Source: Candidatus Heimdallarchaeota archaeon
GTDB lineage: Archaea; Asgardarchaeota; Heimdallarchaeia; JABLTI01
Direction of reading: 5' to 3'
Length of the DNA stretch: 23,548 nucleotides
Assembly: GCA_030602675.1 (NCBI GenBank)
Contig: JAUVZH010000004.1
Span: forward strand, 1 to 23,548
In this document: positions 1 to 6,860 of the stretch, piece after piece
Position numbering within the stretch: position 1 is the stretch's first letter
Layout of the letters: each line of letters opens with the position of its first letter
Notes under the pieces: model-generated
Told to the model about the DNA's origin: nothing
Seen by the model: the letters and a program-made list of their open reading frames with translations, nothing else
Databases searched by the model: none
Program-made: the position numbers and the translations under genes

Positions 1-2
1 AT

Positions 3-821
3 CATGATTCAGCGAAAAAAATAATTTCTGAAGCTATTTCCTTTGTTGAACAAAAACCAATATCAGCAGTTGATCTGCTTGCTAAGGAGGAAAAAAAACA
101 AAAGATCTCTACTGGTTCTGATAAGCTCAATGAATTGCTAGGTGGGGGAATTTACACAGGTGAGATTACTGAAATCTCGGGTGAATTTGCTTCAGGAAAA
201 ACACAAATCTGTTTTCATATGTCTATTAATGTACAGCTCAGTCAAGAAAAGGGTGGATTGAATGGAGGAGTATATTATATTGACACTGAAGGAACTTTTT
301 CGTCAACAAGAATAGCTCAAATAGCACAAAACAATGGTTTAAACCCAGATGATTTCTTAAAGAACATAGCAGTGACTAGAACCTATAATTCAGATCATCT
401 AATATTTCTAGTAATGAACGCTGAAAAACTAATTAAGGAATGCAATGCTAAACTCTTCATTATTGATTCAATAGCCTCGCACTTTCGAGCAGAATATACC
501 GGTGATGAAAAACTTGTCTCAAGACAACAAGCAGTTATGAAATTAGCTGAAACCCTTAAACAGATTGTAGGAAGACAAGATATAGCAATAGTTGTTACTA
601 ACCAAGTAATTGCGACTATTGATGAGAATATCTTTGATAAATCTCCTCATCCCGCACTTGGTTTTGCATGGGCACATCGACCTCATCAAAGAATCCTGTT
701 GAGAAAGGGACGAGGTCAAGCAAGAATTGCTCGTATGTATGATTCTTCTCGATTACCTGATAGAGAATGTATATTCTTTATCACTGAGGACGGTATTTCT
801 GATAAAAAAAATAAAGCATAA
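3..821 (+). CDS. radA: DNA repair and recombination protein RadA (5' end outside window)
   Basis: RecA/Rad51-family recombinase, which forms ATP-dependent filaments on single-stranded DNA for homologous recombination. The frame is open to the left edge, so the start and most of the N-terminal helix-hairpin-helix domain are missing; 272 residues are visible against a usual 320-350. An internal TTG at 135 would cut into the ATPase core and is not the start. Visible motifs: the lead-in STGSDKLNELLGGG, Walker A GEFASGKT (visible residues 60-67), Walker B LFIIDS followed by SHFRAEY, then VVTNQV and a LRKG-R-IARMYDS segment near the C terminus, ending FFITEDGISD. The L2-loop area reads ALGFAWAH, where archaeal RadA usually has a GG pair. 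It converges on the Sua5 gene with 7 bases between stops. RadA is favoured over RadB because of the N-terminal extension and the TNQV and SHFRAEY motifs. Confidence 0.93.
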   Translation, partial: HDSAKKIISEAISFVEQKPISAVDLLAKEEKKQKISTGSDKLNELLGGGIYTGEITEISGEFASGKTQICFHMSINVQLSQEKGGLNGGVYYIDTEGTFSSTRIAQIAQNNGLNPDDFLKNIAVTRTYNSDHLIFLVMNAEKLIKECNAKLFIIDSIASHFRAEYTGDEKLVSRQQAVMKLAETLKQIVGRQDIAIVVTNQVIATIDENIFDKSPHPALGFAWAHRPHQRILLRKGRGQARIARMYDSSRLPDRECIFFITEDGISDKKNKA

Positions 822-828
822 AGTTGGT

Positions 829-1497
829 TCAAGAACTTATTAATCTCATATGATTAGACCAATCTTCTTCTTTTATTTCAAGAGTAGTAAAGATTTCTTC
901 AGGCAATATCTCACCAATTCTTATTATTTGAGGTGATGGTTTTTTTAGAAAATCAATTACTGTTGACACTTTTCTAACAGGTAATTGACCAGCATCTAAT
1001 ATCAAATCTATCTTTGTTTCATCTAACGAGCTAATAACCTGATCAAGTGTGTATGGTGTTTTATCCCCAAAAAGATTTGCACTTGTTGATACTAGTGGGT
1101 TCTTTAAACCATCAATAATTTTTGAAACGATTATATTACTAGATATTCTGAAAGCAATTCCTTTAGCATTCAAAACATCTGGAATTATCTTCTTTTTGTT
1201 GCTTGCTATTACCAAAGGACCTGGATAAAACTTGTTTACAAGAAGTTTAATATCATTATTTGTTTTTGCAATTGTTTTAATCATATCCAGATTGTTTACA
1301 ATTACTGGCAACGGTTGATCATTAGGTCTATTCTTTACATTGAAGATTTTGTTTATTGCTTGAGTGTTAAATGCATCACAACCTAATCCGTAAGCTGTTT
1401 CAGTCGGATATACAATTAAACCTCCATTTCTCAGAACTGATATAGCTTTGTTAATAGATTCTTGATTTGGTTTTGTTGGATCAATTTTTAAAATCAA
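829..1497 (-). CDS. sua5: Threonylcarbamoyl-AMP synthase, YrdC/Sua5 family
   Basis: Makes threonylcarbamoyl-AMP from threonine, bicarbonate and ATP, the first step of t6A37 formation on ANN-decoding tRNAs. At 222 residues it is essentially a lone YrdC domain, without the C-terminal Sua5 domain of longer homologues. Visible motifs: GGLIVYPTETAYGLGCDA near residue 25, KNRPNDQPLPV (the K-x-R-P-x-x-x-P-L nucleotide-binding element), FYPGPLVIA, and STSAN. The start is TTG at 1497, with GAGGGTGA about six bases upstream; the domain begins at once, so a later start would remove conserved sequence. It lies 34 bases downstream of kae1 on the same strand, so the two t6A enzymes are probably cotranscribed. 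The last 20 or so residues are not typical of the family core. Confidence 0.93.
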   Translation of the reverse strand: MILKIDPTKPNQESINKAISVLRNGGLIVYPTETAYGLGCDAFNTQAINKIFNVKNRPNDQPLPVIVNNLDMIKTIAKTNNDIKLLVNKFYPGPLVIASNKKKIIPDVLNAKGIAFRISSNIIVSKIIDGLKNPLVSTSANLFGDKTPYTLDQVISSLDETKIDLILDAGQLPVRKVSTVIDFLKKPSPQIIRIGEILPEEIFTTLEIKEEDWSNHMRLISS

Positions 1498-1531
1498 TCA
1501 ATGTCACCCTCGTAAAATGTTTTCTCTATGT

Positions 1532-2545
1532 TTAGTTCCATTTAATTTCTACTGAATCACTACGCCAATCAGGTAATACAAGAGATTCATTTGGCATTAG
1601 TTCCCCTGAAGCAGTATAGTCTAAAATGCCGCCCCAAGCAATCATTGTACCATTATCACTTGTATACTTATAAGGACAAACTGAAAGCTCTAGTTCCCAA
1701 TCTTTACAAATTTCACGTAACCTTTCATGAAATCTTTTATTTCTAGCAAAACCACCTACGACCAGCAGTTCTTTAGCTCTTGTATGTGCAATAGCTCTTT
1801 CTGCTATTTCTGTTAACATTGATAAAGCTGTTTCTTGTAAGCTATAGGCTGCATCTTCTAGTTTTATTCCTTCTTTTACTAGTCTTATTGCTGCAGTAAG
1901 TAATCCTGAAAAACTCACACTCATTCCTTTTACACTATATGGTAATTCATGGTAGTTTTTTCCTTTGGCAGCAACCTTGTCAAAAATTGGTCCTGGCCAT
2001 GGATTATCTGGATCATGAATACCAACTTCTCGAGAGAATTTATCAAAGCAATTCCCTATCGAAATATCCAATGTTTCACCAAAAACAGTGTAATAATTGT
2101 TAGTTAAAGAAGAAATCTGAGTTGTTCCCCCACTCACCATTAGTATAATAGGATTCTTCGTTTTTGTTAGTAATTTGCCAAGCTCTATATGAGAAACAAT
2201 ATGATTTACACCAACTAATGGGATTTTATAATAACTGGCAACTGATCTTGCTATAACTGCGCCAGTTCGCAAACAAGGACCCATGCCAGGTCCACGTGAA
2301 AATGAGATTAAAGAAAGTTTTTTTGCTGTTAATTTAGCTTCTTTTAGTGCATCTCTTATGAGTTTAGGGGCTATATTACTATGGTGCCGAGCTGCTTCTC
2401 TAGGATGAATTCCTCCACCAACAGGTGGCATATAGGAAGATCTTACATCTGCATGAATTTTACCTGAAGAATCTATTATTCCAACACCGAGAGTATGAGC
2501 AGTGCTCTCTATACCTAAGCAAATTATTTCTTTATTTTTTGACAT
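1532..2545 (-). CDS. kae1: tRNA N6-threonylcarbamoyltransferase, KEOPS subunit Kae1
   Basis: ASKHA-fold protein that moves the threonylcarbamoyl group from TC-AMP to A37 of tRNA within the KEOPS complex. The 337 residues match stand-alone Kae1; there is no fused Bud32 kinase, although many archaea carry Kae1-Bud32 fusions. Visible: N-terminal GIESTAHTLGVGI, the metal-binding pair NH115IVSH119IE, SRGPGMGPCLRTG, the phosphate loop MVSGGTTQ, the insert FDKFSREVG, VSFSGL, VVGGFARNKR and the C-terminal YTSDNGTMIAWGG. The start is ATG at 2545. The upstream region holds a 20-base palindrome at 2606-2625 that could separate it from the Arf cluster. Other KEOPS subunits (Bud32, Cgi121, Pcc1) are not in this window. 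Confidence 0.96.
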   Translation of the reverse strand: MSKNKEIICLGIESTAHTLGVGIIDSSGKIHADVRSSYMPPVGGGIHPREAARHHSNIAPKLIRDALKEAKLTAKKLSLISFSRGPGMGPCLRTGAVIARSVASYYKIPLVGVNHIVSHIELGKLLTKTKNPIILMVSGGTTQISSLTNNYYTVFGETLDISIGNCFDKFSREVGIHDPDNPWPGPIFDKVAAKGKNYHELPYSVKGMSVSFSGLLTAAIRLVKEGIKLEDAAYSLQETALSMLTEIAERAIAHTRAKELLVVGGFARNKRFHERLREICKDWELELSVCPYKYTSDNGTMIAWGGILDYTASGELMPNESLVLPDWRSDSVEIKWN

Positions 2546-2605
2546 GCCAAATTTAAATCCTAATCTTCTTCTACATCTAATATCAAATAGATGATTATTA
2601 AAAAA

Positions 2606-2625
2606 TTTGAGATAATTATCTCAAA
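2606..2625. repeat. 20-base perfect palindrome between the Arf cluster and kae1
   Basis: The sequence TTTGAGATAATTATCTCAAA is its own reverse complement. Read on the minus strand it lies 32 bases past the stop of the 99-residue protein and is followed by TTTTTT, so it can act as a hairpin plus T-run terminator for the Arf cluster. It is also about 60 bases upstream of the kae1 start, where a dimeric repressor operator could sit. The palindrome is visible directly; both roles are inferred. Confidence 0.6.
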
Positions 2626-2657
2626 AATCGATTGAAATGAGTTATCTTTACTAATTT

Positions 2658-2957
2658 CTACTTCGTTAATTCCAATGGAAATACTGTTGCTAAAGCATTG
2701 TATATTGTTTGATTAACATAGCTATCAGCATCAGAAAGAATTACCTCAATTACTTCTTCTAAAGGATTCCCTTCAATGTCCTTTATAACGTCTAATCCCA
2801 AAAGTGCAGAAAGAGTGGGTTCAGAAGTGTGAGCATACTTTCCTTCCTCAACTTTTTGATATCCTGCGCTAATCAACAGCTTGTGTACTCTTTTGAGATC
2901 TTTCTCGATTTTTGGAGTTCCAATTCGTAAAATCATTGGTCTTGAGATTTCTACCAT
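2658..2957 (-). CDS. Small conserved-looking protein downstream of Arf-like GTPase
   Basis: A 99-residue protein I do not recognise. It is mixed alpha/beta in appearance, with no membrane segment and no cysteines. The order looks like: short strand (ILRIGTP), long charged helix (KIEKDLKRVHKLLISAGY), a loop with EEGKYAHTSEPTLSALLG, an acidic helix-strand stretch (LEEVIEVILSDAD), and a C-terminal helix. It starts 18 bases after the Arf-like GTPase stop. ATG at 2957 has GGGTGA about six bases upstream; a second in-frame ATG seven codons later is possible. Tight spacing implies cotranslation with the GTPase, so a partner or regulator of that GTPase is plausible, but nothing in the sequence shows this directly. 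Confidence 0.75.
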   Translation of the reverse strand: MVEISRPMILRIGTPKIEKDLKRVHKLLISAGYQKVEEGKYAHTSEPTLSALLGLDVIKDIEGNPLEEVIEVILSDADSYVNQTIYNALATVFPLELTK

Positions 2958-2975
2958 CTATCTTCACCCAAACAA

Positions 2976-3518
2976 TCATAATTTATCTAATTCAATTACT
3001 ATCCATTTGATAGCTTCTTCCACACCAACTCCAGTTGTTGCAACTGTTGGTTGTATGTGCCAACTACGATTTTGCATTTTCTCAGGATCATCTAAATTAC
3101 ATGCCTTAATGATTTCAGCAATAGGCATGGCATATGGTTTATCCTGTTTATTCGCTACAATCAATAAAGGTGCATCTGGATATAAAGGGTCTAGTAATAC
3201 TTTCCACAATTCATTTTTAGCTTCTTCAAGACGTTCGTGATCAGATGAATCAATAACAAAAATTATCGCGCTTGAGCCTTTCATAAGTGTTCCCCAAAGA
3301 GTCCTAAAGTGCATTTGTCCACCCAAATCAAAAATACTGAGATTAACATTTTGTCGTTGAAGAACTTCTACATTCACACCGATCGTTGGCAAAGTCTCAA
3401 TGCGTTTCTCAAAACGCAAAAAGTTTAGCATTGTGGTTTTACCAGCTGAATCCAAACCAACAACTGCTATTTTGAATTGTTTTTTTTGTCTAAAGAGTCT
3501 AGCTAAGAAGCTCAACAA
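2976..3518 (-). CDS. Arf/Sar-family small GTPase
   Basis: GTP-binding switch protein of the Arf family, which in eukaryotes controls coat recruitment and membrane traffic; such genes are a hallmark of Asgard archaea. All five G motifs are present in 180 residues: G1 GLDSAGKT (21-28), G2 PTIGVN (44-49, switch threonine T45), G3 DLGGQ (64-68), G4 NKQD (123-126) and G5 VATTG (159-163). The GLDSAGKTT loop and the DLGGQ glutamine are Arf-type rather than Rab-type. The N terminus MLSFLARLFRQKKQ would form an amphipathic basic helix, as in Arf and Sar1, but lacks Gly2 for myristoylation. The start is one of two adjacent TTG codons (3518 or 3515) behind AAGGGG. It stands downstream of two coiled-coil genes and upstream of a 99-residue protein on the same strand. 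Confidence 0.95.
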   Translation of the reverse strand: MLSFLARLFRQKKQFKIAVVGLDSAGKTTMLNFLRFEKRIETLPTIGVNVEVLQRQNVNLSIFDLGGQMHFRTLWGTLMKGSSAIIFVIDSSDHERLEEAKNELWKVLLDPLYPDAPLLIVANKQDKPYAMPIAEIIKACNLDDPEKMQNRSWHIQPTVATTGVGVEEAIKWIVIELDKL

Positions 3519-3621
3519 TATTCCCCTTCTTTAACATGATTAATCATCGTTGTATACGGAAATTTATTCATTAACAATGTTAATAAATCCATCTAAAGTG
3601 CCAAGTTTGTTTTAATATTTG

Positions 3622-3650
3622 CAATAGAAATTCCTTTGTGTTTCCTATTG
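3622..3650. repeat. Imperfect inverted repeat after the second coiled-coil gene
   Basis: CAATAGAAA and TTTCCTATTG flank a ten-base loop, pairing with one bulged base. On the minus strand the hairpin begins seven bases past the stop at 3657 and is not followed by a clear T-run. It could be a weak terminator, an RNA-stability element or an attenuator between the coiled-coil genes and the GTPase. A second imperfect hairpin, ATTAAC-AAT-GTTAAT, lies at 3569-3583 in the same gap. Confidence 0.35.
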
Positions 3651-3656
3651 AAATAC

Positions 3657-4406
3657 CTAAACTAGATTAGCTACTATTTCTATTGTATCTAATCTTTCAT
3701 CATATTTGATTATGCCTTTACTGTCAAGATTTCGTATTACTTTTAAAATTATAACTGGTGGCGTTTTAGAAGCTGCTTGTTTTAGCTCCTCGATACCCAT
3801 AGCTTGATTTCTGTAAGCAAGTACTGATAAAATTTCTACTTCTGGAATATCAATACGTACCTCTTTTAGCAAGAAATCTAATATTGGGCTAATCTTTATG
3901 TCTTTTTCTTTTTCAATTTCTAGTTCTTGTAAAACTTGTTGAGCTTTTGAAAGTCTAAATTCCATATTTGATTTAATATCCTCTTTCTCTTGATTTTTCT
4001 CTTTATTACTTGTTTTTATGTCATCAATTGTTCGCTCTGTATTAGTAAGATCATTTTGTTTAAGAGCTAAATCGTTATTTAACTGTGATATTTCAGCTTC
4101 TAGTTTTGCTATTCTTTCATCTTCATCTTCGATTGAGATATTAATACGTTCAATATGTTCTCTTAGGGATTCAATCTCGCTCAGTAAAGTTTTCTTTTGA
4201 TTTTGGAAATCGATTTCATCCTTTTTTCGGTTATTGAGATTATTTTCCATTTCTGTGAAACTAGCTTCAGTTTTATCGAGATAAACTAATGCATTTTCTA
4301 TTTCCTTTAGAACTTCAGCTAATTTTTGATTAGTATTTTGTCCTAATTTCTCAAGTCGTTCTTTTTCGGTTGTTAAATTTCTTTTTAAGCTTACAAAGTC
4401 AGTCAT
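3657..4406 (-). CDS. Coiled-coil protein with C-terminal winged helix (paralogue 2)
   Basis: A 249-residue protein with two parts. Residues about 5-165 are almost unbroken heptad-type coiled coil rich in K, E, Q and L with no proline, so a long rod is expected. Residues about 185-249 read as a winged helix-turn-helix: IPEVEILSVLAYR, a second helix IEELKQAAS, a recognition-type helix PPVIILKVIRNLDSKGI, then a beta wing IIKYDERLDTIEIVANL. The layout and several wing residues match the gene just upstream, so they look like tandem paralogues. The start at 4406 has GGAGGG within the 13-base gap after the upstream stop, indicating coupled translation. There is no TM segment or signal peptide. It may be a DNA-binding rod or a scaffold with a protein-binding winged helix as in ESCRT-II; the sequence does not decide. 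Confidence 0.85.
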   Translation of the reverse strand: MTDFVSLKRNLTTEKERLEKLGQNTNQKLAEVLKEIENALVYLDKTEASFTEMENNLNNRKKDEIDFQNQKKTLLSEIESLREHIERINISIEDEDERIAKLEAEISQLNNDLALKQNDLTNTERTIDDIKTSNKEKNQEKEDIKSNMEFRLSKAQQVLQELEIEKEKDIKISPILDFLLKEVRIDIPEVEILSVLAYRNQAMGIEELKQAASKTPPVIILKVIRNLDSKGIIKYDERLDTIEIVANLV

Positions 4407-4419
4407 TTCCTACCCTCCA

Positions 4420-5166
4420 TTATAGTTTCAGATTTCCTATAACTGTTATAGCTCCAGTAGAATCATCATAAGATAATAATCCTCTTTTCATTAATCCTTC
4501 AAGTGTTTTTGCGATTAATGACTCCGACAACCCAGTTACTTTAGAAATAGTTGTCATATCGGTACTTTTTCTTCCTTCCAATGAACTAATTATTTTAATT
4601 TCATTGAATTCGATATGGCCTCTTTTTATTAAATATTCTAAAGCCATTCTCTCACCTGTTGCTTTTTTCAATAGATCTCTTTCTGTTTCAGCCCGTTTTT
4701 CGATGTCAATGACTTTCTGTTCGGTTGATTCAATGATTTGATTTTTCTCAGCAATAATTTTCTGTTCAAGTTCTTTTTCCATGTTGAGTTCTGCTTTTGC
4801 TGTGTCTAATTTCTTCTCAGCATTAGATAGTTCTGTTAATGCATCTCTCTTTTTGGTTTCTAATTTTGCTCTCTTTTCTGTTGTTTCTGCAAGTCTATTT
4901 TGAGTATCTCGTAAAGTTCTTTCATTCGTTGCTTTTTCTTCCTTAAATGAATTAATCTCTTGAGTTAATGCTAAATTGCTTGATTCATAATTTGAGATTT
5001 CACTATTTTGTCTTTTTTCGAAATCTATTAATTCTTGAATAGGTTGCTTCATATCTTCAATATCTTTATTCACTGAAGAAAAAACAGTATTTAACTCATT
5101 GAGAGTTTCCTCTAAAGTCAATTCCCCTCTCTTAAGAGCTGATAGTACTTCTGAAATATCAGTCAT
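4420..5166 (-). CDS. Coiled-coil protein with C-terminal winged helix (paralogue 1)
   Basis: A 248-residue sister of the following gene. Residues about 1-165 are coiled coil with a short N-terminal helical hairpin (ISEVLSALKRGELTLEETL). From about residue 175 the sequence reads as a winged helix: FNEIKIISSLEGR, then TTISKVTGLSESLIAKTLEGLMKRGLLSYDD, then a wing ending ITVIGNLKL. Aligning the two by eye gives shared positions E-I/V-x-I-I/L-S-x-L, G-L/I-L/I-x-Y-D and a terminal N-L. The chosen start is ATG at 5166 with AAGGTGA eight bases upstream; an in-frame GTG at 5178 overlaps that ribosome site and is less likely. It sits between the longin-type gene and its paralogue. Its function is unknown. 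Confidence 0.85.
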   Translation of the reverse strand: MTDISEVLSALKRGELTLEETLNELNTVFSSVNKDIEDMKQPIQELIDFEKRQNSEISNYESSNLALTQEINSFKEEKATNERTLRDTQNRLAETTEKRAKLETKKRDALTELSNAEKKLDTAKAELNMEKELEQKIIAEKNQIIESTEQKVIDIEKRAETERDLLKKATGERMALEYLIKRGHIEFNEIKIISSLEGRKSTDMTTISKVTGLSESLIAKTLEGLMKRGLLSYDDSTGAITVIGNLKL

Positions 5167-5292
5167 ATTTTCTTTCACCTTATGTTATACTGACCTATAA
5201 ATTGTGATAAGTGATTGTTATATTCTAATTATAAGTAACAGATTGTAGTTAATAAATTAAAACCTTTACCAACATACAAACCAGACAATAAT

Positions 5293-5309
5293 AAAAAGGG
5301 AAAAAAATT
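5293..5309 (-). terminator. Poly-T terminator after the longin/winged-helix gene
   Basis: On the minus strand the stop at 5336 is followed by a short GACC-TATT-GGTC hairpin and then TTTTTTTCCCTTTTT at this position. T-rich tracts terminate archaeal RNA polymerase, so the 5336-6643 gene may be transcribed partly apart from the coiled-coil pair. About 130 bases remain before the next start, enough for a separate promoter. Confidence 0.5.
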
Positions 5310-5335
5310 AGAAGACCAATAGGTCAACTATTTTT

Positions 5336-6643
5336 TTATTTAATGAATACATTTACTGCAACATCATCCATAACTTGAATGATTGCTGGGTTGTGTTTTC
5401 CTCTGACATTAGTAATGAAATCTTCAGAAGGTAAGTTAAGTTTCTTGATTTTTGCCCAATCTTGAGCTAATTTCTCAATTAAAGCAACACGGTTGATAAG
5501 TAATGAAACACATTTAGAATGCTTCATCTTGCTCATTTCTTTAATTATGTCTGCTAAATAAACTGAATTATCACCATTTTGAATTTTCTTTTTATCAACA
5601 TCAAGCACAATTTCAGTAGAATAGAATCGCAACAAGTCACGTTCAACACGAACGATGTCTGCATCTCTTGGATGAATGAAATCCTTTGCAAAACTAACAA
5701 TGCGCAATTCTCGATCTGGAGCAAAGCATTGAAGCGTATCCAAGATCATGTTAAGCAATACCTGATTTTTATCAGTTTCAGGATCTAGTAAAATTAAGAT
5801 AACCTTGCGATTAATGATTGAGTTGAAAACTTTATCTAAATCCTTCTTAAATTGCTTCATTACAAATGGCATATTACCTTTTTCAATATCTCGTTTTTTA
5901 ACATCTATACCAAGTGGTCTTTCTGCTACTGTGGTTGTTGGTACAGGTTTGCTTGGTGGAACAACTTGAACGGGTGCACTTGGAGTTGCTTCTACAATAG
6001 TTGATTCGTCGAAGGATTTAACAGAATAATACACTTTATTGCTCATTTTTGTAGTATAGAGAAAACCAGCATTCAGAATCTCTTGTATATTCGCAACAGC
6101 TTCTTGTGGAGTGACAGCTGTTAATCTGATAACATCCTCAAAAGCTGCTATTTTAGCATCTAGAATTGTTAATGCTGTTTTCTGTAATCTTTGAGGTAAT
6201 TCCATAACACTAAGTGTATCAATAACTCTTCGGCTACCTGATTTGGTCATTATCCGATTTTCAAATGCACTGCGTAATTGGTCACATTTTGAATCAAATC
6301 CCTTAAAAACCGATAAATCGTCTCCAGACCATCCACTAACGAAATCCTTTGGAAAAACACCAAAGAACAAATTCTTTAGTTCAGGCATTAAGATCTCTAA
6401 AATACCAATTTCATTCAGATCTGAACTAACTATAAATAGTACAGAATCGTCCAATTCATATGTTAGTTTATTGTTACCGATTATCTCTTCTTTTTTCTGC
6501 CCCGGTAGCACTTTTCCAGATATGGTTTCAACAATCGCTTGATATTCACCTAATGAACCACTTTCATCTTGGGTCACACCAGGTTCATAGCTTCTATTTA
6601 CCAATGGAACTTTGTTTTTTACTACTAAGACTCGTTTTATCAT
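5336..6643 (-). CDS. Longin-like / winged-helix / alpha-beta domain protein
   Basis: A 435-residue, apparently multi-domain protein. Residues 1-128 have the order and hydrophobicity of a longin (SRX/AP-sigma) domain: a strand MIKRVLVVKN, a YEPG turn, an amphipathic helix with GEYQAIVETIS, the hairpin NNKLTYELDDSVLFIVSSD, then helix ILEILMPELKNLFFGVF and a last helix with KGFDSKCDQLRSAFENR. Residues about 150-210 look like a winged helix (LQKTALTILDAKIAAFEDV to NKVYYSVK). A proline-rich linker spans about 218-243. Residues about 260-435 form an alpha/beta domain starting RKVILILLDPETD that I do not recognise. Longin domains bind small GTPases, and an Arf-type GTPase lies downstream on the same strand, as SRX does with Arf-like SR-beta in eukaryotes. 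The longin call is by pattern only. GGAG lies ten bases before the ATG. Confidence 0.85.
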   Translation of the reverse strand: MIKRVLVVKNKVPLVNRSYEPGVTQDESGSLGEYQAIVETISGKVLPGQKKEEIIGNNKLTYELDDSVLFIVSSDLNEIGILEILMPELKNLFFGVFPKDFVSGWSGDDLSVFKGFDSKCDQLRSAFENRIMTKSGSRRVIDTLSVMELPQRLQKTALTILDAKIAAFEDVIRLTAVTPQEAVANIQEILNAGFLYTTKMSNKVYYSVKSFDESTIVEATPSAPVQVVPPSKPVPTTTVAERPLGIDVKKRDIEKGNMPFVMKQFKKDLDKVFNSIINRKVILILLDPETDKNQVLLNMILDTLQCFAPDRELRIVSFAKDFIHPRDADIVRVERDLLRFYSTEIVLDVDKKKIQNGDNSVYLADIIKEMSKMKHSKCVSLLINRVALIEKLAQDWAKIKKLNLPSEDFITNVRGKHNPAIIQVMDDVAVNVFIK

Positions 6644-6835
6644 CCTTCATTGACTCCAATATGAGTTTCTTTTACCGTTATATTGTTATTTTTGTAGTAA
6701 TAAATTCTTCTTATAAGGTTTAATATTTTACCATTCATGATTTTTTGCGTTCTCTTAGCTTACGAAAAGTTTTTTATCGAAATATCCATTCAAACATATC
6801 GAAAGCTCATTTAGTTTGAAGATAAAATTCCAGAT

Positions 6836-6843
6836 TTAAAAAC
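6836..6843 (+). promoter_or_regulatory. Possible TATA box for the ECF operon
   Basis: TTTAAAAA is centred about 21 bases before the ATG at 6861, near the distance expected for an archaeal TATA box and a leaderless transcript. No clear Shine-Dalgarno sequence precedes 6861, which agrees with leaderless initiation. The call rests on spacing and composition alone. Confidence 0.35.
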
Positions 6844-6860
6844 AAATAATCAAATTGTGG

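Noticed and set aside
2881..3240. A 119-codon plus-strand reading opposite the Arf GTPase and the 99-residue protein
   Set aside because: It lies antisense to two well-supported genes with good motifs and start sites; composition is typical of a shadow frame.
4018..4200. A plus-strand reading rich in Ser, Leu and Arg opposite the coiled-coil gene
   Set aside because: Antisense of a K/E/Q-rich coiled coil regularly yields such S/L/R-rich open frames; there is no independent support.
3657..5166. Considered whether the two coiled-coil proteins are ESCRT-III or ESCRT-II subunits
   Set aside because: There is no Snf7-type core or MIM-like tail, only one winged helix each, and no Vps4, Vps28 or steadiness-box gene nearby. 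An ESCRT-II-like role stays only as a possibility.
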